Positions 46,051 through 53,328 of a stretch of 64,000 nucleotides of DNA are shown piece by piece (position 1 is the first letter of the stretch; each line of letters starts with the position of its first letter). The stretch comes from UBA7672 sp965279205 (GTDB taxonomy: Bacteria; Pseudomonadota; Alphaproteobacteria; Caulobacterales; Hyphomonadaceae), in assembly GCA_965279205.1 (NCBI GenBank), contig OZ257144.1:3224001-3288000 (forward strand). The letters are read 5' to 3'. The position numbers and the translations under genes are program-made. The notes below the pieces were generated by a model, which worked only from the letters and a program-made list of their open reading frames with translations, was not told the origin of the DNA and did no database searches.

Positions 46051-46482
46051 ATGAACACGCATGTAGACGATCTTGTCGCTTATCCGCATCGTCACTTCCG
46101 CCGGCCCGACGAGGTGCTTGTCGAGCCAAATCTCTCGATCGATGACAAGCGCCGTATTCTCGAAAGCTGGAAGCTCGACGCACAGCGTCTGGCCGAAAGC
46201 ACGGCTGAGAACATGAGTGGTGGCGAGGAAACCGACCTTCGCGATGTCTCGAAGGTCCTTATCCAGCTGAAGACCATGGAAGAACCGCCTGTGGTGCGTC
46301 AGCGGAAGGATTCCGCCAATCTGGGCACAGGCATGGCCCTGGGTGCGCTTGTCGGCGCCGGAGCGGGCCTGGTCATTGTGGCGGTTACGGCGCCGTCGAT
46401 CATGGTGCTCGCGCAATCCGCCATCGTTGGTCTGATCCTGGGCGGCGTTGCTGTCGCCCTTCGCAATGCTGCGCGGAAGTAG
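46051..46482 (+). CDS. Stress-regulated protein with glycine-zipper membrane hairpin
   Basis: A 143-residue protein. The N-terminal half is hydrophilic and includes LSIDDKRRILESWKLDAQRLAESTAENM, a helix seen in small alphaproteobacterial stress-associated proteins; the C-terminal half has two helices, GTGMALGALVGAGAGLVIVAV and SAIVGLILGGVAVALR, separated by a short turn, with a GxxxG-type packing pattern. The function is unknown; the EcfG promoter upstream places it in the general stress regulon. Confidence 0.7.
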   Translation: MNTHVDDLVAYPHRHFRRPDEVLVEPNLSIDDKRRILESWKLDAQRLAESTAENMSGGEETDLRDVSKVLIQLKTMEEPPVVRQRKDSANLGTGMALGALVGAGAGLVIVAVTAPSIMVLAQSAIVGLILGGVAVALRNAARK

Positions 46483-46484
46483 CC

Positions 46485-46509
46485 GGAACCGCGCTCTCGC
46501 GGGCACGTT
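46485..46509 (+). promoter_or_regulatory. EcfG-type promoter
   Basis: GGAAC (46485-46489), 16-base spacer, CGTT (46506-46509), 31 bases before the ATG of the glycine-zipper lipoprotein and starting just after the stop of the preceding gene. Confidence 0.8.
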
Positions 46510-46540
46510 GCCTTTCCGCATCATCTCAAGGAGTCCTGTC

Positions 46541-46909
46541 ATGAAGCTGTTCATCATTGCCGCGGCGGCTGTCGCGGGTCTCGCTGCCACCGCCTGCACG
46601 TCCTCGGGTAACACCGAGCGCGGCGCGGTCACTGGCGCCCTCCTGGGCGCCGCAGCCGGCGCTGTCATCGGCAACAACACGGGCTCGGGCGACGCCGGCC
46701 AGGGCGCCGCGATTGGAGCCGCAACTGGAGCCATCGCTGGAGGCGTCGCCGGGTCACAAGCGGACCGCAACAACAACAATAACAACAACGCCACCCGCTA
46801 CGGCCCCAACGGCGAGGAACTCCTCTACGACCGCAACGACAACCGCTACTACTACGTCGACCGGAGAAGCGGCCGCACCTACTGGGCCAACGGCGAGTAC
46901 CGCGGCTAG
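46541..46909 (+). CDS. Glycine-zipper lipoprotein
   Basis: A 122-residue lipoprotein: signal peptide ending in LAATAC (lipobox LxxC), a glycine-zipper region of GxxxG repeats (GALLGAAAGAVIGN...GQGAAIGAATGAIAGGVAG, about 30-70), a run of seven Asn, then RYGPNGEELLYDRNDNRYYYVDRRSGRTYWANGEYR. The Asn run is encoded by repeated AAC/AAT codons and could expand or contract. It probably sits in the outer membrane. AAGGAG precedes the ATG. The EcfG promoter suggests induction by stress. Confidence 0.8.
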   Translation: MKLFIIAAAAVAGLAATACTSSGNTERGAVTGALLGAAAGAVIGNNTGSGDAGQGAAIGAATGAIAGGVAGSQADRNNNNNNNATRYGPNGEELLYDRNDNRYYYVDRRSGRTYWANGEYRG

Positions 46910-46928
46910 AACAACAACCACAACAACA

Positions 46929-46954
46929 GGAGCGCCGGCAACCACCGGCGCTCC
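46929..46954 (+). terminator. Hairpin after the glycine-zipper gene
   Basis: A perfect 10-bp stem, GGAGCGCCGG (46929-46938) with CCGGCGCTCC (46945-46954), loop CAACCA. No T run follows, so it may only attenuate readthrough into the small gene downstream. Confidence 0.5.
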
Positions 46955-47024
46955 CACTGCATTCCAGAAGGAACCGCAGACCGGACTGTTCATTCTACCA
47001 GTCGGAGAACAGACAAAAAAGACC

Positions 47025-47171
47025 ATGACCGACCTCCACGAAAAGGAACTGGCAGAGGAAATCGACCGTGAGGTCTCCGACAAGAGAGGCCTCATCGCCC
47101 TTGCTGTGTGCCTCCTCGTGGCGATTGGACTGCTGGTGGCTGGCGCTTCGGCCATCCTGACCGCAGTCTGA
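47025..47171 (+). CDS. Small single-helix membrane protein
   Basis: A 48-residue protein: acidic N-terminal helix (TDLHEKELAEEIDREVSDKRG) and one transmembrane helix (LIALAVCLLVAIGLLVAGASAILTAV). The codon use is normal and the frame is open throughout; the ribosome-binding site is weak (GGAG 18 bases upstream). It lies inside the GSR island and ends just before an EcfG promoter for the lipid-kinase operon. Function unknown. Confidence 0.5.
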   Translation: MTDLHEKELAEEIDREVSDKRGLIALAVCLLVAIGLLVAGASAILTAV

Positions 47172-47172
47172 T

Positions 47173-47198
47173 GGAACCCGGGCGATCACGCCCGCGTT
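47173..47198 (+). promoter_or_regulatory. EcfG-type promoter
   Basis: GGAAC (47173-47177), 17-base spacer, CGTT (47195-47198), 32 bases before the ATG of the DagK-like gene. Confidence 0.78.
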
Positions 47199-47230
47199 GA
47201 TGTCCCGGTCCTAGGGACCATCGGGACGAC

Positions 47231-48088
47231 ATGAAAACCATTGCCCTCTTCAATCCTGCTTCGGGCTCGGTGCCCGCAGATGCTGGCCAGCGCCTCAGCG
47301 CCGCGCTTGAAGCCGCGGGCGTGCGCGGCGCCGAACTTATCGAAACCGATCACTCCGACCCGGCGCAGCTCAAACGGCTCGCTGAATCCCAGCCGGATCT
47401 GTTCATTGTGTGGGGTGGCGACGGGACGCTCCGGTTCGCGCTTGAAACCGTCGGCAAGGTGACGCCCAACCTCCTTTTGCTGCCTGGCGGCACGATGAAC
47501 CTGCTGCCACGCGCGATCCACGGCGAGAAGACGTGGGATGCCGTGATCCGTGACGTGATGGAGGCCCCAAAGCGCCGCATGCTTGAAGCAGGCCAGGTGA
47601 ACGATGAATTCTTCTACTGCGCCATGCTGGCCGGAGCGCCCGCGCATATGGCCGAAGCGCGCGAGAGCCTGCGTCGCGGCGAACTCGTGAAGGCGGCCGC
47701 CGAGGCGCGCGTCGCTCTCGATACGATCAACACCCTTCAGCTCGAGGCCCGCTATGGCGATGGCTACAGCTTTGGCGACGGACGCTTGCCTACGACAAGT
47801 ATCATCGGCGCGGTTGTTGGCCCATTGACGAAAGAGGGAAAGGGCATGGAAGTCGGCGCCCTCGCCCAGCCCACGGCTGGCGGCGCGCTCAATGTCGTAT
47901 GGTCTTCCTTCTTCGCCGACTGGCGCAATGCGCCTGGCGTGACGATCGTCCCCGCGACATCACTTGTGATCGAGAATGACGATGGCGGCGACATTCCGCT
48001 GATCGCGGATGGTGAGCATATCGAGGTTGGCAGCCGCGTTCGCGTGACTTTTGTCGAGGAAGCGGCGCAATGCCTGACAGCAGCCTGA
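47231..48088 (+). CDS. Diacylglycerol/lipid kinase-like protein (DagK catalytic family)
   Basis: A 285-residue kinase-like protein with the nucleotide motif WGGDGTLRF (GGDGT about 63-67) and LLPGGTMNLL (about 84-93), the two glycine-rich motifs of the DAGK_cat/YegS family. The C-terminal half forms the usual beta-sandwich (IPLIADGEHIEVGSRVRVTF). It probably phosphorylates a lipid or sphingoid-type alcohol in the cytosol. It overlaps the downstream phosphoesterase by 19 bases and is preceded by an EcfG promoter. Confidence 0.87.
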   Translation: MKTIALFNPASGSVPADAGQRLSAALEAAGVRGAELIETDHSDPAQLKRLAESQPDLFIVWGGDGTLRFALETVGKVTPNLLLLPGGTMNLLPRAIHGEKTWDAVIRDVMEAPKRRMLEAGQVNDEFFYCAMLAGAPAHMAEARESLRRGELVKAAAEARVALDTINTLQLEARYGDGYSFGDGRLPTTSIIGAVVGPLTKEGKGMEVGALAQPTAGGALNVVWSSFFADWRNAPGVTIVPATSLVIENDDGGDIPLIADGEHIEVGSRVRVTFVEEAAQCLTAA

Positions 48089-48933
48089 CGCCGCAACCTG
48101 TCCGCCTGCTCCACCTCTCCGATGTCCATTTCGGCGCCGAAGATGTTGAAGCGCTGGAAGCGGTCCACAATTTCGCTTCGCACATCAAGCCAGATGCAGT
48201 CATCATTGCGGGCGACATCACACAGAGCGGCCGGCGCTCGGAGTTCGAAGCTGCGCGCGCCTGGTTCGACAAGCTGGGCTTTCAGCCGATTGTTGCGCCC
48301 GGCAATCACGACACGCCGGTTTTTCACCTGCCCGCGCGCATGCTGGCGCCGTTTGATCGCTATGCGCGCTACATGGCGGAGCTTGATGTTGTTGGAAAGC
48401 TCGTGGAACTCGGCAACGGTCTTGTTCGCATCTCGGCGATCAACACAGCGCGCGGCGTGCAGGGTCGGGTCAACTGGGCCGACGGCGTCATAGATCTCAA
48501 TGACCTTGAGGATGCTTTAGACCGCCTGTCCGGAGGATCGGAAAGCGCGTGGCGCCTGCTGATTTGCCATCACCCGCTGCATGAGCCCGGGCACTCCCGG
48601 ATCTCAGTCGACACCAAGCGCGGGGGCGAAGCGTTGCGCCGCTGCGCCGCCGGGCGCGTCGACGCCATTCTGACGGGGCATATCCACGACGCCTTTGCGC
48701 ACCCGATAGAGAGCGTGCGCAGGCCGATGGTGCAGATGGGCGGAGGCACGCTGTCGACCCGCCTGCGCGCCACACGCCCAAGCTTCTGCGTCATCCAGAT
48801 CGACGGCGAACACATGGTGCAGGACATCGTCACCATCGACCGGAATGGCCTTGAGATCCGCCGCAACTATGATTCTGCGGAGAATTCCGCCGCCGAAACG
48901 AAGCCCGGAACCCAGCCAGCCGACGCCCGTTGA
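48070..48933 (+). CDS. Calcineurin-like metallophosphoesterase
   Basis: A 287-residue dimetal phosphoesterase with the complete motif set: SDVHFG (about 17), AGDIT (about 47), PGNHDT (about 77), CHHPLH (about 161) and TGHIHD (about 199). The fold fits the 3',5'-cAMP phosphodiesterase/CpdA-like group. It is coupled to the lipid kinase upstream, suggesting phospholipid or nucleotide turnover in the stress response. The next EcfG promoter (48907-48931) lies inside its 3' end. Confidence 0.9.
   Translation: MPDSSLTPQPVRLLHLSDVHFGAEDVEALEAVHNFASHIKPDAVIIAGDITQSGRRSEFEAARAWFDKLGFQPIVAPGNHDTPVFHLPARMLAPFDRYARYMAELDVVGKLVELGNGLVRISAINTARGVQGRVNWADGVIDLNDLEDALDRLSGGSESAWRLLICHHPLHEPGHSRISVDTKRGGEALRRCAAGRVDAILTGHIHDAFAHPIESVRRPMVQMGGGTLSTRLRATRPSFCVIQIDGEHMVQDIVTIDRNGLEIRRNYDSAENSAAETKPGTQPADAR
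48907..48931 (+). promoter_or_regulatory. EcfG-type promoter inside the phosphoesterase 3' end
   Basis: GGAAC (48907-48911), 16-base spacer, CGTT (48928-48931), about 52 bases before the ATG of the DUF1328 gene. Confidence 0.75.
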
Positions 48934-48983
48934 TATCTCGGGAGCGAAAGCCCGCCGTCGGGCAAAGCTGACAGAGGATCATC

Positions 48984-49151
48984 ATGCTTAGTTGGACACT
49001 TGTGTTTCTGGTCGTCGCAGTGATTGCGGCCGTGCTCGGCTTTGGCGGCATCGCCGCTTCGGCTGCGGGCATCGCCAAAATCCTGTTCTTCATCTTCCTG
49101 GTGCTGTTCGTGATCTCGGCCGTCATGGGAGCGACACGACGAGGCGTCTAG
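48984..49151 (+). CDS. DUF1328-family small membrane protein
   Basis: A 55-residue protein with two hydrophobic helices: LVFLVVAVIAAVLGFGGIAAS and KILFFIFLVLFVISAVMG. The WTLVFLVVAVIAAVLGFGGIA start is the DUF1328 (YtjA-like) signature. The function is unknown, but these are commonly stress-induced. AGAGGATC precedes the ATG. A paralogue sits at 54260-54433, each behind its own EcfG promoter. Too short to be noticed without reading the frame. Confidence 0.85.
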   Translation: MLSWTLVFLVVAVIAAVLGFGGIAASAAGIAKILFFIFLVLFVISAVMGATRRGV

Positions 49152-49176
49152 CAACAGTCTGACTGGACAGATCAAG

Positions 49177-49209
49177 CGGCCCGGTCGAAAGATCGGGCCG
49201 AATTATTTT
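49177..49209 (+). terminator. Intrinsic terminator after the DUF1328 gene
   Basis: A stem of about 10 bp, CGGCCCG (49177-49183) with CGGGCCG (49194-49200), extended by TC/GA pairs, is followed by AATTATTTT. It overlaps the stop of the convergent histidine kinase gene. Confidence 0.8.
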
Positions 49210-51026
49210 CCGACAGGCTGGACTGGACGCGGGTAAGCGCCCGTGACGCCATCGATACGCGGCATACGGATCCGGATCAGGCGTCCGCCGCTAGCGGATT
49301 TGCCATCCTCCAGAACACCATGAACCTGCTTGGCGAAAGCTTGCATCAGCGTACCGCCGATGCCAGCAGCCGCAGCGGCATCGGCCTCGGCTGCGCCAAC
49401 GCCATTGTCCTCCACCGACAGCAACGTCTCGTCTTGGCCTACGCGATAGCTTACCAGAATATGCCCTCCACCAATCCCGCGGCCATCCGGAAAGGCATGC
49501 TTCACCGCATTCGTCACGGCCTCCGCGGTGAAGAGAGCGAGCGGAACAGCGACATCGGCATCGATCGTGTCGACGTCGATCGATGAATCGATCTTGATCC
49601 TCTGGTCCTCGGCGCCCAGGGCCTGGTCGAGATGCATCGCCAGTTCTGCCAAGAAGCTCTTCACATCGACCGAGCGTATATCGGTGTGCTCGTAGAGCGA
49701 GCGATGGATAAGCGACAGCGCATTGATCCGCGTTCGTGCATCGTCCAGCACCGCGATCGCCGCTGGATCCTTCACCTTGCGGCTTTGCAGACTCAGGAGC
49801 GAATTGATAATCTGGAGATTGTTCTTCACGCGGTGATGGATTTCCTTCATCGCCGAGTCGCGGGCCGCTAGCGCCGACTCGAGGCCTGCGGTGCGGTCGC
49901 GGATTCTGACCGCCATTTCCTCCAGCGTGTCGGCGAGTACGTTGATCTCGCCCGGCGCCTGGCGCTTCGCCCGCAGGGGCTGGACGGAGAGTTTGCCGCT
50001 CGCATAGAGGTCGGCAATGCGGCGAAGATAGTCGAGCCAGCGCAGCACCAGCCTGTCCATCGCCAGCCATGCCGTGACCAGCGCAAGCAGCCAGGCCAGC
50101 AGAGGCAGTGCAAAGTTGCCGAAAGCGCTGACATTCTCCAGCGCAATCGGCGCCGGCTTTGGCGCCGACAGCATGGCGTAGAAATCAACCTGGGCGAGCG
50201 GCACGATCGCTGCCTGGCGCTCCTCTCCCTGGATAGAGCGAACATCGAAGAAGCTGCCCTTGCCCGCCTTGAGCGCGGTCATCACATCGCGGTCCATCGT
50301 CGCCCAATGATTGCTGCCGAAGACCTGGCCGCTGGTGTCGAGCAGCGATATCTCAGTGCCTTCCGGTAATCCTGTCCGGCCAAGCTGACGAACCAGAGAA
50401 TTCACCGGCACGCCGAGAACGAACGCGCCGGCGAAGCTACCATCTTCGTTACTGCGTCGCCTGGCCGAGGCGATGATCCATTGCTCCGAGATCGGCCCGT
50501 AGTAGGCGGTCGATTGCACGAACTCCTTCTGGCTTTGCTGCAGCTCGATGAACCATGGCCGCTGCGCGGCGGACGACCCCTCCCCGCCTACCTGCGTCGA
50601 GCAGATCACGGCGCCTTTCGCGTCGACCACGCCCAGATTCGCGAATTCAGGAAGGGCATCGATCAGGTTGCGAAGGCGCCCCGTGCACGGGTCAGCCCCA
50701 ATGGATGCGCTGATCACCTCAAGCAATGCGGGAGCGGATGCCAGCACGTATTCGGCGCGACTTGCTGCTTCCTCGGCGACAAGCGACATGGTCTCGCGCC
50801 GATGCTCGGTCTCGCGCTCGATATCGCCAGACCAGCGTATACCCCCGATGACCAGCACCGGCGACAACGCAGCCGCGAAGATCAGGAGAAGAAGTACCCT
50901 GAGCGACAGCCTGCGAGGGGATGGCGTGTCAGCCGTCTCCGCGAGACCTGACGTTTCCTCCGGCAAGCGCCGCGGCCTGTTCGAGAATATCGTCAAAAGC
51001 CTGGTCCGCGCGGATGTCGTGGTCAT
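49203..51026 (-). CDS. Sensor histidine kinase (HisKA_2 type), candidate PhyR kinase
   Basis: A 607-residue membrane kinase: TM1 (about 43-62), a periplasmic sensor of dCache size (about 65-300, with CSTQVGGE and FIELQQSQKE), TM2 (about 305-330), a HAMP-like linker (about 330-385), HisKA_2 with the phospho-accepting His in EIHHRVKNNLQIINSLLSLQ (about 393) and a C-terminal HATPase (about 480-600; TNAVKHAFPDG, VEDNGVGA, GIGGTLMQAFAKQ). HisKA_2 kinases beside phyR are the usual sensors that phosphorylate PhyR. The 5' end overlaps the ecfG gene by about 98 bases; a downstream non-ATG start is possible. Confidence 0.85.
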   Translation of the reverse strand: MTTTSARTRLLTIFSNRPRRLPEETSGLAETADTPSPRRLSLRVLLLLIFAAALSPVLVIGGIRWSGDIERETEHRRETMSLVAEEAASRAEYVLASAPALLEVISASIGADPCTGRLRNLIDALPEFANLGVVDAKGAVICSTQVGGEGSSAAQRPWFIELQQSQKEFVQSTAYYGPISEQWIIASARRRSNEDGSFAGAFVLGVPVNSLVRQLGRTGLPEGTEISLLDTSGQVFGSNHWATMDRDVMTALKAGKGSFFDVRSIQGEERQAAIVPLAQVDFYAMLSAPKPAPIALENVSAFGNFALPLLAWLLALVTAWLAMDRLVLRWLDYLRRIADLYASGKLSVQPLRAKRQAPGEINVLADTLEEMAVRIRDRTAGLESALAARDSAMKEIHHRVKNNLQIINSLLSLQSRKVKDPAAIAVLDDARTRINALSLIHRSLYEHTDIRSVDVKSFLAELAMHLDQALGAEDQRIKIDSSIDVDTIDADVAVPLALFTAEAVTNAVKHAFPDGRGIGGGHILVSYRVGQDETLLSVEDNGVGAAEADAAAAAGIGGTLMQAFAKQVHGVLEDGKSASGGRLIRIRMPRIDGVTGAYPRPVQPVGK

Positions 51027-51561
51027 TGGATCGTCTCGACCCAGCTTCAGTCAGTAGTGTTTCGAGAGCACGACGCGCCCGGCTCACCCGACTCTTGATT
51101 GTTCCCACGGCGCACTGACAGACCTGCGCCGCCTCCTCATACGCCATGCCGCCGGCGCCGACGAGAATAAGCGCCTCGCGCTGGTCGTCAGGCAGTTTGG
51201 CGAGAGCCGTGCGTAATTCAAGCAGTTCCATTGGAATGGTCGGGTTGTCGTTGGCCAGCAGCGTGTTCTCGGCCATCTCGACGTCCAGCGGCGCTGTGCG
51301 CCAGCTTCTGCGCTTTTCAGAATAGAACTGGTTGCGCAGGATCATGAAGGTCCATGCCTTGATGCTGGTGCCTGGCTCGAACGATTCGCGCGCCTTCCAT
51401 GCCTTGGCGAGAGCTTCTTGCGCCAGGTCGTCAGCCATGGTCGGGTCATTGCACAGGCTTCGCGCAAAAGCGCGCAGATGCGGGATCGCTGCGACCAGTT
51501 CCCGCTTGAACGCGGCCTCGTCGGTTTCCTTGGGGATGTCTTTTGTGTTTGTGTCCGCCAT
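50929..51561 (-). CDS. ecfG: EcfG-family general stress sigma factor
   Basis: A 210-residue ECF15-type sigma factor: sigma2 (about 20-90; AFARSLCNDPTMADDLAQEALAKAW, FEPGTSIKAWTFMILRNQF) and sigma4 (about 125-180; LPDDQREALILVGAGGMAYEEAA, GTIKSRVSRARRAL). It directs RNA polymerase to GGAAC-N16/17-CGTT promoters and is held inactive by NepR until PhyR is phosphorylated. The ATG at 51561 is 10 bases from the nepR stop; an in-frame GTG three bases earlier exists. Its tail overlaps the kinase gene. Confidence 0.95.
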   Translation of the reverse strand: MADTNTKDIPKETDEAAFKRELVAAIPHLRAFARSLCNDPTMADDLAQEALAKAWKARESFEPGTSIKAWTFMILRNQFYSEKRRSWRTAPLDVEMAENTLLANDNPTIPMELLELRTALAKLPDDQREALILVGAGGMAYEEAAQVCQCAVGTIKSRVSRARRALETLLTEAGSRRSNDHDIRADQAFDDILEQAAALAGGNVRSRGDG

Positions 51562-51571
51562 CACCGGGCCA

Positions 51572-51829
51572 TCACGGTTCGGTTTTCACGGCGCGCGGTT
51601 GAGGCGCCGGCTCGTTCTCGTCCGTCCCATTGACTGTATTCGATGACGCGCCCTGACTACGCTCGTCGGCCTGCTCGAGGAACGACAGGAAGTCTTCGGG
51701 AACGTCTTCGTTCACGACCTCGTCGTACATCTGGCGCAGGCGTCGCCCGATTGGATCCTGACGACGTCGGGCAATACGGGAATCCACTGGCCCCCCGCCC
51801 GAATCCCCCCCGGAATGATCTTTTCCCAT
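51572..51829 (-). CDS. nepR: Anti-sigma factor NepR
   Basis: An 85-residue protein with the NepR core IGRRLRQMYDEVVNEDVPEDFLSFLEQAD (about 30-59), the two helices that clasp EcfG or phospho-PhyR, flanked by disordered Ser/Gly-rich and acidic tails. It sequesters EcfG until phosphorylated PhyR takes it over. First gene of the nepR-ecfG-kinase operon, transcribed from the promoter at 51880-51904. The ATG at 51829 is used; an in-frame GTG at 51841 is possible and neither has a good ribosome-binding site. Confidence 0.93.
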   Translation of the reverse strand: MGKDHSGGDSGGGPVDSRIARRRQDPIGRRLRQMYDEVVNEDVPEDFLSFLEQADERSQGASSNTVNGTDENEPAPQPRAVKTEP

Positions 51830-51879
51830 GTTTCGGTACACTTCATGCTGCTCTGCAGACTACCCCGCTTCAGGCCCAA

Positions 51880-51904
51880 AACGCCGGGGCCCTGTCACGG
51901 TTCC
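51880..51904 (-). promoter_or_regulatory. EcfG-type promoter of nepR-ecfG
   Basis: On the minus strand GGAAC (51900-51904) and CGTT (51880-51883) are separated by 16 bases, about 50 bases upstream of nepR. It implies positive autoregulation of ecfG. Confidence 0.88.
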
Positions 51905-51923
51905 ACAAAAACTGAAAAATCTT

Positions 51924-51949
51924 GGAACCCGGGTTCCATCCCGGGCGTT
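51924..51949 (+). promoter_or_regulatory. EcfG-type promoter of phyR
   Basis: GGAAC (51924-51928), 17-base spacer, CGTT (51946-51949), 46 bases before the phyR ATG. The -35 lies in the perfect palindrome GGAACCCGGGTTCC (51924-51937). It is divergent to the nepR promoter 20 bases away. Confidence 0.88.
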
Positions 51950-51994
51950 TCTGGCTTCCAGTAGGGAAAATATTCAAGACGTGCGGGAGATTTC

Positions 51995-52777
51995 ATGAGT
52001 CTGGTTCAGAAGCTCGGCCCCCATCTGCCTTATCTTCGCCGGTACGCCCGGGCGCTGACTGGCGCGCAGAAAAGCGGCGACTCCTACGTCAAGGCGGCCC
52101 TTCAAGCGCTGGCGGCAGGCGACCTAGAGCTGGAGCAGCTGCCCTCGCGGGTCGCCCTCTACAAGCTGTTCCAGACCATCTGGAGCGGTACCGGCGCCAA
52201 GCTCGAGACCCCCCCGGAAGGCGGCGACGCCATCACCCAGCGCGTCATGCGTATTCCGCCCCGTCACCGGCAGGCTTTCCTGCTCACCGCACTCGAGGGC
52301 TTTACCATCGACGAGGCGGGCCAGATTCTGGACGAACCCACCGAGAATGTCCGCCAGCTGATCGGTCGCGCCCAGCGCGACATTGAGGCTGAACTGGCCA
52401 CCGAAGTTCTCATCATCGAGGACGAACCCGTCATCGCGGCAGATATCGAGGCCCTCGTCCTTGACCTCGGCCACCGTGTCTCCACTGTTGCAACCACGCG
52501 CACCGAGGCCGTGGCAGCCGTGAAGAACCGCCGGCCTGGTCTCGTGCTGGCCGACATCCAGCTGGCCGACGGGTCGTCCGGCATCGATGCGGTCAACGAC
52601 ATCCTGAAGGGCTTCGACGTGCCGGTGATCTTCATCACGGCCTTCCCGGAGCGCCTGCTGACCGGTGAAAAGCCCGAGCCGGCCTTCCTGATCACCAAAC
52701 CCTTCCAGCCCGAGACGGTGAAAGCCGCCATCGGTCAGGCGCTGTTCTTCCATGTGGAGCGGCCGGTCGCCGCCTGA
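51995..52777 (+). CDS. phyR: General stress response regulator PhyR
   Basis: A 260-residue anti-anti-sigma regulator: an N-terminal sigma-like domain (1-130; LPYLRRYARALTGAQKSGDSYV, sigma4-like FTIDEAGQILDEPTENVRQLIGRAQ) and a C-terminal receiver (about 137-255) with acidic EDEP, phospho-acceptor Asp in VLADIQLAD (about 187), the Thr in FITAF and Lys in ITKPF. When phosphorylated, the sigma-like half opens and binds NepR, freeing EcfG. Divergent from nepR-ecfG with EcfG promoters on both sides. GGGAG precedes the ATG. Confidence 0.96.
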   Translation: MSLVQKLGPHLPYLRRYARALTGAQKSGDSYVKAALQALAAGDLELEQLPSRVALYKLFQTIWSGTGAKLETPPEGGDAITQRVMRIPPRHRQAFLLTALEGFTIDEAGQILDEPTENVRQLIGRAQRDIEAELATEVLIIEDEPVIAADIEALVLDLGHRVSTVATTRTEAVAAVKNRRPGLVLADIQLADGSSGIDAVNDILKGFDVPVIFITAFPERLLTGEKPEPAFLITKPFQPETVKAAIGQALFFHVERPVAA

Positions 52778-52812
52778 GCGCGACCAGACCATCATGACGT
52801 CGATCGTCATGA

Positions 52813-52839
52813 GCGGCGCAGGGGTTCTCCCTGCGCCGC
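52813..52839 (+). terminator. Hairpin terminator of phyR
   Basis: An 11-bp stem, GCGGCGCAGGG (52813-52823) with CCCTGCGCCGC (52829-52839), with a 5-base loop and a short T-containing tail. It lies 36 bases past the phyR stop; a smaller palindrome (CATGACG / CGTCATG) precedes it. Confidence 0.7.
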
Positions 52840-52867
52840 CTTAGTCGTTAATATCAAACCACCCCCC

Positions 52868-52893
52868 GGAACCGCCTGACCGCCCGGCACGTT
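52868..52893 (+). promoter_or_regulatory. EcfG-type promoter
   Basis: GGAAC (52868-52872), 17-base spacer, CGTT (52890-52893), 25 bases before the ATG of the small secreted protein. Confidence 0.78.
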
Positions 52894-52917
52894 TGATCCC
52901 GGTAAGGGGCAATAGCG

Positions 52918-53277
52918 ATGACGGCTAAAAGATTGATTCTGTGCGGTTCACTTCTGGCATTGGCTGCCTTGGCTGCTCCGCTGACCGCGAGCGCGCAGAC
53001 CGCCGTAAATCTCGTCAAACCCGCCTCGCTCGCCGCAAGCGGCAGGACAAGCGCAACGGGTGCGAGCAGCGTCAACCGCTGGACCTGCACCTTCAAGACT
53101 GTCGAGATTGCGCCTGTATCGTTCGATACCTCGGGCGGCGCGACCGGCTGGGTGATGGTCTATCGTGTGAAGGGCGAAGTCATCGCATCAGAGCGCATCT
53201 CCGAGCGCGAGGCGCAACAGCTTCGGGCCCTGCCCTGCGCCGATGAGCTTGAGGGCGCATCGCCGCTCGTCGGCTGA
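52918..53277 (+). CDS. Small secreted protein, stress-regulated, unknown function
   Basis: A 119-residue protein with a signal peptide (MTAKRLILCGSLLALAALAAPLTASA, cleavage near SAQ) and a short mature domain containing two Cys (WTCTF and LPCAD) that could form a disulfide. No family is recognised. AAGGGG precedes the ATG and an EcfG promoter lies 25 bases upstream, so it is a probable periplasmic stress effector. Confidence 0.7.
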   Translation: MTAKRLILCGSLLALAALAAPLTASAQTAVNLVKPASLAASGRTSATGASSVNRWTCTFKTVEIAPVSFDTSGGATGWVMVYRVKGEVIASERISEREAQQLRALPCADELEGASPLVG

Positions 53278-53328
53278 TCATGAAATCTGGAAACGATGCG
53301 CGTTGCGCGAGCCCGTTCGCGTCACTGC

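Noticed and set aside
46970..46990. GGAAC before the 47025 small gene as an EcfG promoter
   Set aside because: The only downstream match is CTGTT at a 12-base spacing; no CGTT at 16-17 bases.
49177..49200. Terminator acting on the minus strand for the histidine kinase
   Set aside because: The minus-strand side of the hairpin has no T run, so it is assigned to the plus-strand DUF1328 transcript only.
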